A DNA stretch of 64,000 bases, taken from Angiostrongylus vasorum. Lineage: Eukaryota > Nematoda > Chromadorea > Rhabditida > Metastrongylidae. The notes beneath the pieces were generated by a model. The model saw nothing but the letters and a program-made list of their open reading frames with translations. It did not search any database and was not told the DNA's origin. Below are positions 13,401 to 28,400 of this stretch, piece by piece. Where the stretch lies: positions 1,054,001 to 1,118,000 of the forward strand of contig JADANN010000311.1 in the NCBI GenBank assembly GCA_018806985.1, given 5' to 3'. Within the stretch, counting starts at the first letter, position 1. The number at the start of each line of letters is the position of its first letter. A program made the translations under genes and the position numbers.

Positions 13401-16400
13401 GGAAGGAAGAGAACTATTTAAGCACTAAGATAAGATTCCATAGTGGGTATAATATTATAGGAATTATCAAAAATCCTTTTGGAGAAGTTATCCAATAAAT
13501 TGATATGCACGTGGAAGTGCTGAAAATTTGATATGTTTAGATATTTGATATAATTGCCTTTGACGCTTGTGTTCTCATTTCTCAGTTTTATCAAGGTTTT
13601 AACCCATTAGTTAGTCAGATCATCGGAATATCAAATTATCAGTACGATACTTGAGAGCAATCGAAGTAGGTTTTTCACTGACGCGAAAAAAAGCCGCTGC
13701 TGGTGGTTTGTGAAGTTTGACAGTGTTTACCCCCTCTGTTTATTGTGTTCTCGTTGCGTCATTTGCTTGTAAGCTTGAAAATCGGTTTAGTGTGGTAGCA
13801 GAAATGGTAGTAAAAACTAGTAGTAGTAGTGGTGATGGTGGCGATAGTATGGTTGAAGTTTAATGATGTCAGTTTTACCGTTATACTTCCATTGTTCTCA
13901 GTTATAGTTCCCATTGTTCTTATTATTATGATTACTACTGGGTTGTCGGTGGGATTATCATATGAGGAAATTTGATCATGACCTGACCATGAAAAACGGG
14001 TGAACATTTTGAAACCAAAGTAAAGCAAATGAATGGCCAGTGAAAGAGTTTTGACATAATTCTTTATGATGTAAGAAAGGAAAGGTTTATATAAAATCAG
14101 ATTATTCTAAGCATTCATAAAGAAATGTTTGTCGCCATTAATTTTCCATTTGTCTAACGCCTTTGTTGTAGGATGATTTTTTTGTGATTTCTGAAAACTT
14201 TAGAAGGACAGAAATGAACATATTATGTCCATTACTCTATTTAAACAAACCGTTGAAATTCTTCGAAAAGTACGAACACTCATAGCAACCCTAGCAGTCC
14301 TAGTTCGCACAAAACCTGATACAAATTTTGAAGTTATTGATGAGATTGGTTGCATGAGTTTGCATCTGGTCATCCAGGAAAAGAACTCGGTGTGCCACTT
14401 TATGATCGCTCATATGATATTTGAAATGACTCAGCAAAATCGAACAAACGAAAAAAAAAGGTAGTGGAAAGCTCATTCGGTCGAATCTCTGCCATCCAGT
14501 TGAATATCGCTCTCAATAGCTATGTTTCTTGCAGTTTCCATTTTCTATAACCTTTTTGCAGAGATTAATGAAACGAATATCTATGCTGCCATTTGCTTCC
14601 ATTTTATTGTTCTCGTCATTTTTCTAGAAGAATAGAAGTTGTTGAACCTTATGAAGGACGCATATTTCTGTTCTTCAGTTGATTACTTGGCGTTATCAGT
14701 AATACCATGTTTGCATGGACAGTGGTTAAAGGCAACTTGTAGTACATATAGGATCTGTCCTTAGTTCAAACCGCGCTCCAACCAAACCATACCCTCCATT
14801 CCTCGAAATCAACAAATTGTTAGCAAAGTTGCCTAGGAGGATGAAAACCACACTTAATACATCGGTGTGCCATCACAATTATGAACCATAGAGGCATTCA
14901 ACAACCTATTCTACGCCTTTAATAGAAGTAAAACATGACGCGTATCTTAAGGAATGAGCACCGCCGAGCGCTTTATCATGCGTCCTTTATGGATGTGATG
15001 CTGGCCAACTCCAAATATTTTTTTGAAATTCAGACATTCTCATGTACGGGCATGAGTTCTGAAGATGTGTGATGTTCGGATTGTGCGTGTTTGTGGGCTT
15101 AAATTGAGTTTGCATGCGTCAAGGGCTACTGACGACTGAAAAATGAGCAGCGAAATGCATGAAGATGATGCTGATAATGATTATGGAGACTAGTCTTAGG
15201 TTCCTTCCTTTTTTTCTGTACTGTTTATTAGTTCTTTAGCATGTTTTTTCTACTTCTCATCAGGTTGGCTGGACAAACATAGCTGCAACCAAGTGATCTA
15301 TGGCATACGATATATTTCAACCCTAGACATCGCGTGAGCGTGACTTGCCAGTTAACATCATTGGCAACCGGATGAACTCGCTCTTCGTCTTCGAAATATG
15401 GACATTTTAAGCTTTAGATTTTTAGATTACTGACAATTTTTGCATATTATGTAACATTTGTAATGTAACATTTTTACAAAAGAAAAGTATGTAATATGTC
15501 ATAATATTCGTCATATTTTTTTTTGTGTCATTCTTTTTTTTTTCTCTGGTAATTCCATTGTGTTGGGCACACCTTACAAGTTCTTAAGGAAATCCTTCTT
15601 TAAGTTATCGCTATCCCTTTATGCATCTCTTAATGATCTGGGTTTTAAACCTTTTAATAAATGCCGTAAGGTGACCTTCACTAGCTGCGCATGGTGTGGA
15701 TGTCTATAACTTACAAATAAACAAGCAAATAATTTTATATAATGAACATTGTGGACAGCAAAATGACTCAAAGTTCTCACGGTGTTACTGGAAGGAGTTC
15801 TCATTTTCTACTGATTCTGTATGTTAATTACATACATGGATTGTTTAAGTGAGTGAGGCGTCAAGTGAAGTAATGATCGAGCGATGTGTTGTTGTGCAGC
15901 GTCAAAGCGATGGCTACGGTTTTACGGTAACCGGTGATCATCCAGTATTCGTGCACACCGTAAAGCCCGAAGGAGCTGCTTTTTGTGCTGGCGTCCGTCA
16001 AGGTGATCGAATCCTAAAAGTAAGTGCGAAATACAGTCGTAGAATTTCCCTTAGAATAATATGCCTCATTAATTGCTTATGAATCAGTAGTAGGCCAGAA
16101 TTAACCAAACCAAGACAGAGTTCATTTCCGTTCAGAAGACCAGTTAGGATCAAACGAACTATAGCAATCACCACTTTAATAAAAGAAATCGAATCGCAAG
16201 CCTTTAAACCTTTCTTCGGTCCACATGAGTCAGCTATTGCTCGTGATTTGAGTGGCAAGCTAGGATCACTCTGGCACTACTACCCGGAAGCTTTGTGAAG
16301 ATAATCTTATTAAACTAGGAAAATGATAGATAGACAGGAGTGCGCTAGAGTCCGTGCCATTCTTTTTTGATAACGTATCATTCATGTATCGAAGTTTCTG

Positions 16401-19400
16401 GATAGCATTAAGCTTTCGCCCGTCTAAGAGTAATTGTCGTTTGATGGACGTGTTCCTAGCACTGCAGTTGTAATTGCGGTCAAGAATAGCCATTAAGTGA
16501 AATGTATTCATTGGTTTTAACTAAATCCCGATCAAAACGCCCTGTGCCACTTTTATTTTGTGCGTACATATTCTAGTGCAGTTGCGGCGGTCGTAGGTGA
16601 TGGAGCTTTGTGTTCATTTAGACACTAGTCTCATTGAGATGATAAGGCATCGAATGAATTAGCATATCTGGCGCATAGTTTTGTAGTCTTATTTGATTTC
16701 TTACTTTAACCCTACGACTGAATGAAACTTCAGTTTTGTTCGTAACTAGGATTTTTTCAATGATCACAAACATACTCATGTCGTTCAAATGTAACATCAT
16801 AGCAGCGGAAATGGATGAATTCTCTCGACGCCTACCCTAGCTGCTACTGTTTGGAATAAGTAATTGTTTATAGCTGCATATCTGAAAACCTTTATTTTGG
16901 TCTCATTTCTAAGACATGCGGCGAGAACTAGTGCGGATTTACACATGATGGCGCAAAAGACTTTGAAAAAACACCGATTAAACCATTAGATCTAGTACTT
17001 TCTGCTAATAATTCAGTTTTAGGTTAACGGAATGCCAGTGACCAGCAGTAATCATTTAGATGTTGTACGTATGATTTCAGGTACTACTTATCACTTTTGT
17101 TACTAAACAAAATTGTGTGTTCACCGTAGTTTCCGCTGGAGTACATTGAACTAAAACTGACTATATTAAAAAACTTTTCTAATTGAATGTTAGTTGATTC
17201 TCTATAGTTAATTTCAACCCCTTTTAAACTATTCGTTTTTTATGAATCCACATGTGATACATTTGATTTACTAACTCCTGCATCAAATCATATTGTTGAG
17301 CTAATAATCCTGAGAACAATGTGTATGCCGTAAAATACGGATCGAAAAAAATATTGTGACACTGTTCAAAAGAAGTTTTGAGGTAAAGAGAATCATACAA
17401 ATCTCTCATTCATCCTGAAAATGTCTTTTTTTTTCCTCCTTGCCGGTTTAGAAACAGAGTTAGTTGACTTAATTTAGAGATTCTTAGACTATCCCTAATT
17501 TAGTTTCAAATTTCGATTTATTTTTTGTGATTCGTATTTAATTTTGCGTTCTTTCGAGATATTTTGTTAAGACCTTCTTACTATGTATTCATACTCTGAG
17601 ACATGAATCTGGTGGTATGCGCACTAGATTGATAGATCGGCACGTTGGGATAGTAAACGGAGCCCCACATTGAGATGTGTCATCTATATCATCCCAGGGG
17701 AGCACACGATGACTCTCAACCTATTCGATGTTGAGATACTTCGGATGTTAAAATGGGATCCTTAAGAAAATTCCAGTCAATGCGAGGGCATATTTGTAGA
17801 AGCACTGTTGTAGCACTTCATGGTATCGATTACCGTGATTGGGAAACAAGCCTCTCGTATTGTTGAAGCAGTTAAGTTCCCAGTAGCTTCAGAATGGGGT
17901 ACTCCAGAAACTACTTATGCTTCGCTCGATTATAAACGAAATTTTGCAGCTTTCGGAAATAAGAGGCTGTAGAGAATTTCATAAGGCGGTTTCCCTTAGA
18001 ATTTGATATAATGATGTTGTAAAATACTTATATAGAATTCTATTACTCCACATTGGTTTAGTAACTTACGAACAACTACCGTGCTCTGAATAGTGTGCTC
18101 TAGACTGTGAACACCTTTTCCGGATATCATTTTGGAAGAAGAGTATTCTATTATTATGGTGTTTCCTCTATTTTTTTATTTGGATTTTTTAAGGTGGTCA
18201 AAATGTTGTTCTCACACTTTTGGGTTCTCCACCAGAACCGCTTGGATTCTATCTTATCCCTGATTCTAAGCTTGATACGGGATCGATTCACGATCCTGTC
18301 CTTATAGAGGTGAGAAAAATATGTTTTTGTTCAATTTCGGCTTTTCCTTTGTATGTCCACTTCATTTATAAGTTTAAGCAAAACACTGTAAAGGAAGACT
18401 GGAAGAGAAAGCGAAAAGAATTACTCAATCAAATGCTGGATGATGAGCGCAGACATGCGGAGGTGGTAATTCTTAAGCGATTACAATTTTGTCAAGCTTC
18501 TTGTTCTATCTTTCATATATTTCTCTTATTGCATTTTATACTGATAATTTAGAACTCTAGATAAATAAATCACCCATCCTTCGTTTGAGCATTCGTGAGT
18601 GGGCTATGTCTCTATTTGTTCCAAGACTATGAGTACATTATGTTTAGTGAAAGGACTGCCGCTGTTATTCAAACGAACTTTGTGTTCATTCCACCGAATT
18701 TTTAACAACATGGTCTATACATCAACATCCTTGGTCATGAACTTCATTTGTCGACGTAATAAAGTGCTCTGAATTTCTTCGATCATTTATGTGAGCGGAA
18801 TACTCTTAGCAGAATTCTCGCTATAGCACGGTCGAAAACGTTAGTCACACATTGTCCTGCTTAGATAGCCTCCAGCGATCCTGTTGAACAGTGGAGCAGA
18901 AAGAACCGTGGTCTGAAAGAGAGAAAGAGAAGCGCAGAGTTGGTTTCTCCTTGTCTTCCTCGTTATTTCTCTACGCCCTTGTGACTCCTCAAACCACTCA
19001 GGGCACTCCATAGGAAAATCCATTTCTCTAAACAGTTTTAGGTTCACCTATGGACCGATCTCTTAACATATGACATCAACAACAGCTCACCAATTTCGTC
19101 TAGGAAATGCTTGTGATTGTAGAAAAGATGTCGTCAGTGACTCGAAGAAGAGCCATGTTATGATGAGCATTTGCAGTACTAGTGGATTAAAGGTGTTCAG
19201 TACGGGCTTACTCCCTTATCAAAAAACGTTAACAGGATTTCTCTTGTCTCAATGTTTTCTGTTACTTTTTAAAGTTAGATTGGTTAACGTAGAAGATGGG
19301 TAGTACACTCGACAATAATCTTATACAGTCTTTCTTTATGATCTATGCGGTGAAATCGTTTTTGAAATTCCGTTTGCTTAATTGTGTAGGTTTGAGAGGG

Positions 19401-22400
19401 TTTGTTATATACGAGAAGGGAAAATTCCACCAAAAGCTTTTGTATAAAGCTCTTTTCAGGCATTTCTCTTGGAGATGCCTCTGCACAACTTTTTCCCGCT
19501 AGTTTGGGAGTATTTACTCATGAAGATATGGTGTTTTGTGCGCCTAATTCGCGGCTTCCTTCTTGAAAGAACTCGCGAGTGACGTTATATAGTCTTGTAG
19601 CTTTAGCATTCTTCACGTTTTTTGTCACAATTGGAACTTCACAAGAATGAATCCCGAGTGGCTTTTCCCTTGGCAGGATTTTAAGGCCACCGCTCGAGGT
19701 TTTAGGCCAACAAACAGTGAAGTAGAACTTTTCCATTGTCGATCCCATACGTGGTGGTAAGAGGTCGTAATATAATATCCGTTCTTCAGAACTGATAGCG
19801 CAACAATATATGTGCCTAGGTTCTACTGGCATTTAATTGGGCTTTTGAAGTCTGAACGAGCTCCTGTTTTTTTACTTTCGAGTAACTCTTTGGTAGCTGT
19901 GGAGATGTAATACGACCTTTTTGGGTCAAGTGAAGCATGTTATGCCCAGATTGGAGTTCCTCAATATGAAGCTGGCAGTTCTTGATCAGGTTTTCCTCGA
20001 TCTGTCTGTTATGTAGGAAAGGAATTTCGTGCAAAATATTCTCGTCATCGAATTACTACTTTTTTTGGCTGGGCACTGGCATACAGGTGAAACATGTTTG
20101 ATATACATGTTCGGAAACGGTGATCAGAATAAGTGATATTACTACAATGATGTCATGTGAGAACCATGTTCTTTTTTTTGAGGAAATCGTTGACACCCGA
20201 GTGGGTTGTGTGATTAGACGATTCCCATTCTCAGTGAAGGAATTATACCATCAAAGTGGTTTCTTAGTGGAAAGGAATGATGTGGGTAGACTTCCACCTA
20301 GAATAGTTCTGTTCCGGTCCCGAACCTTTATACTGATCATTTCGACGCTGTATTCTTAAGCATAGGTGTAATTTGTCCTAATGTTGAAGTTACTGAAAAA
20401 AAATATATGAGGGATTCTCATTACAGGTCAGTTTTTCAAAGTTTTCGAGAAATATTCAGTCCTTATCAGCTGCACAGTGTACGATTAGAAGTAGACGATA
20501 CTGATTCACTTTTGACGCGGAATTTGGTGACGAATGATGATAACCGGGCATGATGATGGGATTCTGTATGAATAGATACGATGAGTAATGAGTGATGGGT
20601 GTAGGACAAAGGCCAAACCACTAAAACTTCGGCGCAGGGTTTTTATTGCACGAATAGCAAAAGGTTCTTCCTTTGGTTGACATATGCTGGGTTTTTGTGC
20701 TTTTGATTGGATGCTAAACGACCACAGTGATATGATGTGACATGAAACCTTTAGTAGAGCATGAGAATCGATTGATGTATAAGAAAAGTGTATCTATTTT
20801 ACAGTTGGTTATGCAAATTTCTATTCTAGCTTTCCTCTTAGATTCTTTTTTTTTAGAGACTGTCGTGCTAAGATGTTCCCCATGATTGCAGATGACTACT
20901 TGTGACCTCACTGTTTTCATTATAATTCACTGAAAACTTGGGTTTTGCTTTGAGAACTCATTAGTTTTGTTAAACAAAACTCTCAATAGTTGCCTATCAT
21001 TATGGGTTCCATACTTTCCAATAGGTAAACAAATTGACTTTTCACGAATTCTCTCAGTAGTGCTAAAATTCGGTAAGAAAAAAAGAATTGAAAACCAAAT
21101 GTGGTTGAACAGTTAGAAATGCTTTCTGCTGATGGCAATACAATGAATGCTACGAATCCAAGAAAAATTGATTTACAAATAGCATCTTCACTACAACTCT
21201 TAATTAATAAACGATGATAAGATAATATCGTAATCCAAGCGAGCACTGGGAGAACATAGACACCTTTTCTAGAAATTCTTCAGGAGGAATGCAGCTTGGG
21301 TTTCTTGTGACATTGGCGCCAATGTATTTCTGATACTGGTTTATTCCTAGCTAGGCTTCTGGATAAATGTTGAACTGCTTTTTCAGTTTAAAAGAGTTTT
21401 GCGTGGCCATGGCATTTCCAACATCCGAGTCAACATAAGGTGTTAAAACATTTGGGTCAGAAAGATATGTAATTTATAAGAATTATTCTCGCCATTGATC
21501 TCCATTGACAACCTTTGTAATTCTCTTATTGCTCAATGGAAGAAAACATGGAGAACCCGGTTTGGTTAGTCTGATGATATTTCGGCCTATTTCTATGACA
21601 TTATATACATATATATATATATATATGTATCCAATCATCGGCATTGTGCATGACAGTGTTTTATGAGCTCAGGGTGATATATCTACTTCGTGTTTATCTT
21701 TGCGCTGTAGAAACGAAACTGTCTCTTAGTTAACAATGCATTTGTCCTATATTTTTTTCGATGAATTAGAACTTAAACATTTGTGACCTACGTTATCCAA
21801 AGGTTTTTAGAAGTTTGTAGTCTTTAGATCCACTACAATTTCAGAATTAGAAGGTTGAATTTTCTCTTGTCACTGTTGACTAACAATTTTATGGCCAATA
21901 CAAAATAGGAAAAAAGGAGGTATGTATGGTGATAGCTATGCGCTCTAGTGGTACGAAAGAATCCGAACCTCTCCGAATTGACGGCGTTTTTAGCAGTTTC
22001 AGTCAAGTCCAGTGTCGTTTTCTGATTATGGAGAACGAGATCAATGCCTCGCCCTCCCGAGAGCCTTTAACTCGGCTGTAGTTGGGCTCGCCTTCCTTTA
22101 ACCAGCTAAAATTTCGACCAACAGGGCCGAGTTTCGACCATAATCGCCTAATTTTGCCGTTTCTTCAGCGATGTTTCTTGGAGTGGTCTCGTTAACTCGT
22201 ACACACGCTCATTTTCGAAGCTGTTGCTGCTTTAGTTGCTAGCCTGGTTTACAAGCTTTGTCTAATCATTCTCATTAACTTGTATAAGAACTCTTTTCAT
22301 AAGTTACTCGCTTTCCTTATTAACAGGGTGACGGAGATATAAAATGTCATGATAGTTTGGTAGTCAACTATGTTTCTAAAATTCTGGTAGATAAGCGAGC

Positions 22401-25400
22401 ATTCAATAAGAGAACGAGTTATTTTTTCGTGCAAGTGGATCCGCCTTGGTTAAACGCTTCATGAAGTTGGATAGACAGATTCTTCGATCCGTCTTTGAGT
22501 GTTTTACAGTTTCGAACGACCAGTGGAGAAGCGAGTGTGTGAAAGTACGTGGCGAAATCGGATTGATTTCTTTCGTACACCATAAAATTTCGACATCACT
22601 CTTTACTCAGAGCACAAAACTTAGTGGAAGCTAGTAATTTTTTGAATATCGCAAGACCGATTTTTTTTTAACCTCGGCTTTGATTAAAAATTCACTATTT
22701 TTTGTAGGCGAGCAAACACGAGGTTTTTATTACAGCATTTATGAATTCACAATAGCTGACGTTGTGGCGGTTTCGTCTTCTTCAGAGCTTGGAGAACTCA
22801 AAATGACATGCAATCTCCTGCAAACCATGCGCTTTCGTAACCTCAAAGAACTTACTCAGAGGGCTTGATACATAAATTGTTTAGAAAAGTAGCAAACAAA
22901 AAGTATAAAATATAAATATTTAAAAGTGTAAAAAAGCTAAAAACGTAATAATCTATATATTAGATTAAGTTTTTATCCACTGAGGTTATAAAAGTGTTTA
23001 GCTGAGTAGATTAGATGTCCATTTAACCTTCCAAGGCTCTGAAAAAGGCGAATCCTCCGAAATGTCAGCTATTGTGAGTTGATAAATGCTCTATTAACAA
23101 CCTCGTGTTTGTTTATCATGAAAAATAGTGAATTTCTTATTAGATTAACGGGATTTTGTTTGACTTGACTGACTAATGTGATAAGCTTGTTTTTTTTGAA
23201 GGTCAACAGATCAATGACAGCAAATTCCTCTAAGTCTTGTGGACATTGCTGACGTTGTGAACGATTTTTTTGTCAACTTGATAGCATTATGATTCTGAAT
23301 GTGTTGAACAAACGCAAGCGGTCCTTCCAGTTTGTCGCTATTTTATGAAATGTTTTCGCTTATAAATGGTTCCGCTTATTTATTTTGCTGCCAATATTCG
23401 CCAAGTTGATGGTGTACAGTTTTTCCCTTCGGGAAAACATCTGTCTTAATGGAGTACACGAGTTGCTCAGTGAGCGGGTAAAGGTGGATTGAAATACACA
23501 CATGGCTATTTGTTCGATTTCACGTCCAGAAACAACAACGTCTTTCTTTCAAGGAATTTGTTCCAAACTTGTCTGCGAATACAAAAAGTTTAGTTTGATA
23601 AATTGCCAAACCACTACAGCACCCCCTAAGGAACTGATTAACACCGAACGCTCTGCCCTTATACTTTTAACTGTTTTTTTTTATTTCAAACGATGTTATC
23701 TCTCTGCATTTTTGAGAATTAAAAAAAAACTATTCGGCGATTAGAGTGTTATTTAGCCTAATTCAACACGTTTTTTTTTAAATTTCTACAGATTATTCGA
23801 GTCCTACTTAGCATTGAGTCAGAAAATTCTGATAATGTTTACTGCATTCAATTCTAGTATGTTCCTTCTCTTATTGTCCGTATGATTTTTTTTCACTGTA
23901 TAATTTTCTTAAAGATAGAGTCAGTGGCGCTCATTTTAAATACATGAGTTGTTTGATTTTCTGGTCATAGTCCTAAAAAGTTAAATTATGCAGAAATTTC
24001 CCAGCGAATTCCATGTGCAGTGGGATTCATAGTTCTAAGACATGAAAGAATGACAACGTGCAGAAGTTGTAGTGAAGAAAAGTACTTTTTCAAACTTAAT
24101 AGTAGTTTTACACGATTTGTTCTTTTTACGTGCTGCTAGGGAATCATTATAAAGTTATTGAATTGGTTTCTCAACGAAACTTTTTAAACTCAATACACTA
24201 ACAGAGTTTAATTATGATTAATTTTTTACAATGTGCAATAATTTCCTAATTAGTACATCTAATAGTTATGTGTGGGTGCGTGTAGCGTAGTGGTCGGAGG
24301 CGCCCTGGGACATATATTTTGGATCAATCCCAGCGCTCGTGGCCCACCAAGCCTCCCATCTCTACGGGCTTGGCAAATTGGTATCAAACTTGTTTGGGAG
24401 GCGAGCAGCACTAGCTCGATAGGCCACCGTGAGTCGTTGTAAAGGCCAAATATGCATTCAATCCTCCAGTGATGATTAATGACATCGAATGCACGGCAAA
24501 TCCCTCAGGGATTGATCAACGGTGAGAGATTCGTCCTTTTTCCTTTAATAGTTATCTGTAAGAAACTATCTAGCGGTGAAGATTTCTTCTTTTTTTTCGT
24601 CAAAAAAAATATACCAAAATATTGCGAAACAAGTTCTAATAATAACATTAGCAACAGTAGCCACACTAACGACAACTAAAAAACATTATTCTCTTGGAGT
24701 TCACATTAAATTAAAGCATGTGAATGATCAGTTTATCCATCAAATACTTGATGTTTAATATTCTATTCGATAGTTCTGTTGCCTATTCCTTTTTCTACAG
24801 CAAATACGAAATGCGTTGGAATTACAGGGACTTCGTGACACGGAGGAAACGGAGAAGTTGGATCGTGCATTGAAAAGAATTGTGTCGTTACAGTCACAGT
24901 TACATCACGTTAAACACGTTGATCTGCCGTGGAGCCAGGTTTGTTTTACTATGTAATCGCGTATTAGGCACCGTCTGACATTGTGATGTGGCTCCCTCAT
25001 GTGCTTTCATTATTTCGCTTTTCCTCTGTTCCTTTCTCTCGTAGCAATATACAGACTGTAGTTTTAATGACAGTGTTCTTATATTTACTTATTTGCTCAT
25101 TCTTTCTTCTTGGCAAGGTGTTCGGTGAAATACGACCACGACGATGCTGAGAGAGGAACAAACTCGGAAACTCTAATGGACGTCGAACTTTCGACCATCC
25201 TTTCCTTAAGATTACGTGATGTACTACACTAGCCGAGACCCTCGCTTTGCCTTCCCTCTCATCCACGTTTTTTAAGAACTCTAACGGTGCTGTCAGCATT
25301 CGCCAATCAGGGGGGAATGATCTAAGAAGCACAAATCGGCATCAGTGAATAGGTTAGACTTGAAAAAAAAAGCGGCTGTGAGAAAGATAGAACAAGGGCC

Positions 25401-28400
25401 TCGGTTTATGCGGTCTATCACGTGATTCCCCGGAAAGGAAAATAACGGGTTCAAAACCCATGTGAAGTTCTGAGTTTTGCTTATATCTCAGCACTCCTGT
25501 CGTTGTAGGTGCAATGGTTTTTTTTTGAATGAATATGCAGTAAATGTTTCTGTTGTTGTTGTTGTTGCCATTTTTTGTTTTTATGCAGCAATCTATTGAT
25601 TTTCAGTCTCCAATGGACGGTGATACTGACGATGATGAAACGGAAAGTTTGCCTGGAAAATTTCCAGAGGTTGCTTCCATGTATTTTTCATTTTTATGGC
25701 ACAATTATTAATATCAGTAATTATTAAATTTTCCCTCTAGTATTTCACAGCAATGGTGCCTTAAAACGTTTTTTTTTGACAGTATGTTGGCTTTAACACC
25801 TTTCACTTTCAACAATTTCAAATTGAGTCTTTTTGGCGGAATCTTGGTTGTTTGCATCAATTTGACCTTCTTTGGTAACGCCGTGTTTTTGTAGGTTTCC
25901 ATAGTTTTGAAATTGTATAAAGACATCATTGAGTGTTAGAAAATGAAGATGCGAGTGCGGAAGCAGGGGAAATCACGAAAAGCATTTGAGTGTGTAAAAT
26001 ATTTGGAACGAATTCATTTGTCCTTGATTTTTTTCATTTTTTCTTAGCATTCCTCGATACTTATTAGGGTTTCTTCATTGCTCAACCACTCCCAGGTCTC
26101 CTCAGATCAGAAACAATTTTCAACGGAATATGCTGAAGGAGGACTTAGGAATATTCAAGATTGGGAAAAGTTTCGCGCCTGCTGCCTTACTTGGATGTGG
26201 TAGCCGTTTCTAAGCCTCTCTCTCCGAAGTCGAACCCTTATTCTGCGTTACCCGTAATAACCGTGGTAGACTAATAGACTACCATCAGGTTGACAAGGCA
26301 GACAGACACTTTTTTTCGGATTATCGGCTAACAAGCCGCCGATATGCTGCGTTACTTAGAGTCAGCAAACTATAACCGAAAATAATTGATTTGCTCTAAT
26401 AATTGCACCTTTTCGAATGTCAAGGTTTAATAGCATGTGTTAGCTCCAGAAATACTCAGGAATACATATGACCTCTCTTCTAAATCGACATTAATTTGTA
26501 ACTGTTGTATTTTCCAATATTCCTCGTTGGCTAATAGTTTTTTACATTTTTAGATCGAGAGGCATGGTCCATTTTCAAACCTCGCTGAGCTCAAAACCCA
26601 TCCTGCTCATCTTGCTGTGTTTATTAATTATTTATTATCAAATGCCAGTCCAAATAGCTTGGTGAGTATTACGTGAATAGGCTGAACTGTAGCCACTTTC
26701 TAAGACTAGCGCAATTATAAAGTATTTTTTAAGCTATGAACGTAATGTCATCAGTTAAAAAATTGAAAAATAAGTTTTGCCCTACATCTATCAATGCTTC
26801 ACACAATAGCACTGTGGCAAATACTTGACTAACATGCTTATCGATTGCTTACCATGTTGCACAAATGTTGCTTGTGCTTTGTCTCCATGGTTAGTAGGAA
26901 AAACCGCCTTTGAAAGACTCTACATCTTCTTTTATTGACGCAGAACCTGTAATTGAGTGGTCGAGATGGTAGTACACGATGTGAATTTTCTTCCCATATT
27001 TCTTAATGATAATCATGAATTTTTTGAAATATTGTGTATTTTTGCTTAAGGCCATCTTGTCATTCGTAAGGAATGCAAGGAATAACCTTTCCAAAAATTC
27101 CTTTTCTTATTTCTAACATGAAATTTTGTTAGTGATCGTGGCTGCTGGTTGAGTCTGTTTGTGTTGGTGTTCGAACAGAGGGAAAATTCGCTGGTGGTCT
27201 AATTCATCTAAAGAATTTGTAGTTCAAACGTCTAAAGTAGTTTATTTGAAGTGTTTGAATTGTAATCATAGTTGTAGTGTGCGTTACAATATCATTCTTA
27301 TCCATAGCTCCTCGAGTTTTTACTCCAGTATTGTCGAGGATTTAATTGCGGGTGGTCTTGTGGGTGGTCACATCTCCGTGAAAAACAGCAATTTCAGACT
27401 CAGACCTACTAGTACTGAATTAACACGTAAGTGCACTAACAACTGTTCTGGTTCTTCGAAAACTGCCGATAATTTTTCGATACATAGAGAACACTTGAGA
27501 ATTTCAGAGTACAAGCATTTGTTGGACTAGTAGAACAGACTTTGCTCCATAGCTAGTTTAAGTAGAATGCTAAGTAAAAAAAGCAAAAAAAACCGTTTTT
27601 ATAAGTTCCAGATAATGGGCATTTTATCTCGGTAGCATAAAAAACTTGCATAAAATTGGTAATGATCTGTAGATTTTAATGGGTTTTCTTACACTTGATG
27701 TGGTTCACCAAAATATAGTTGTTTATACTTGAAAGGTCTAATTATTTTCGGGCACGCATGCATTACATCCAATGCAAATGATCGCAGATGTGTTAATCCG
27801 GCCAGTGTGTCAAAAGGCTGTCGTGTGATGAAGATGTAAATGTCAGGTAGAACTAATAAAGCTGGAGTGTAAAAGGTGAAAAAATCATTTATTTTGGGAT
27901 AAGGGTGAAAAAGAGTAAAGCTGACGGCGTTGATGAACTTTCGAGGGATGCGTCATGCATTCGACTCCATCAACCATCATTAGAGGTAACCGCATGTAAA
28001 TCTGACATGTTCAATGACTCGCATTGGCCTACCGATGTATCGAGCCAGTGCTGCTATCCTCTCAGACAAGTGTGGTACCAATTTGCCGGTCCCCGGAGGG
28101 ATGAAGGACTTCGTGAGCCAGGGGGCACGGGACCGAACTAACGACGATGTGCTATATGACTCTCGATCTACACGCGCCAATTATTTTGAAATTTTCCCCT
28201 TTTCTTGTACGGTCGTCACGAAGCAAAACAATAACCATGTCTCTATTGCATTATTTTGTTTTTTTTTCAGTTTTTCTATGTGATTACGGATGCTTTCCAA
28301 AATGCTCAAGGTGCTCCGAAAGACTTCCGACGATGGGCATTCGAAATTTTCACTACGTTCGTCATCCCGAATTCTCCACTTGTGATCCCAAACTCGGATC

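Noticed and set aside
27159..27530. 123-codon open frame in intron 8
   Set aside because: No homology, unusual composition, no splice or start context, and it lies inside a well-supported intron.
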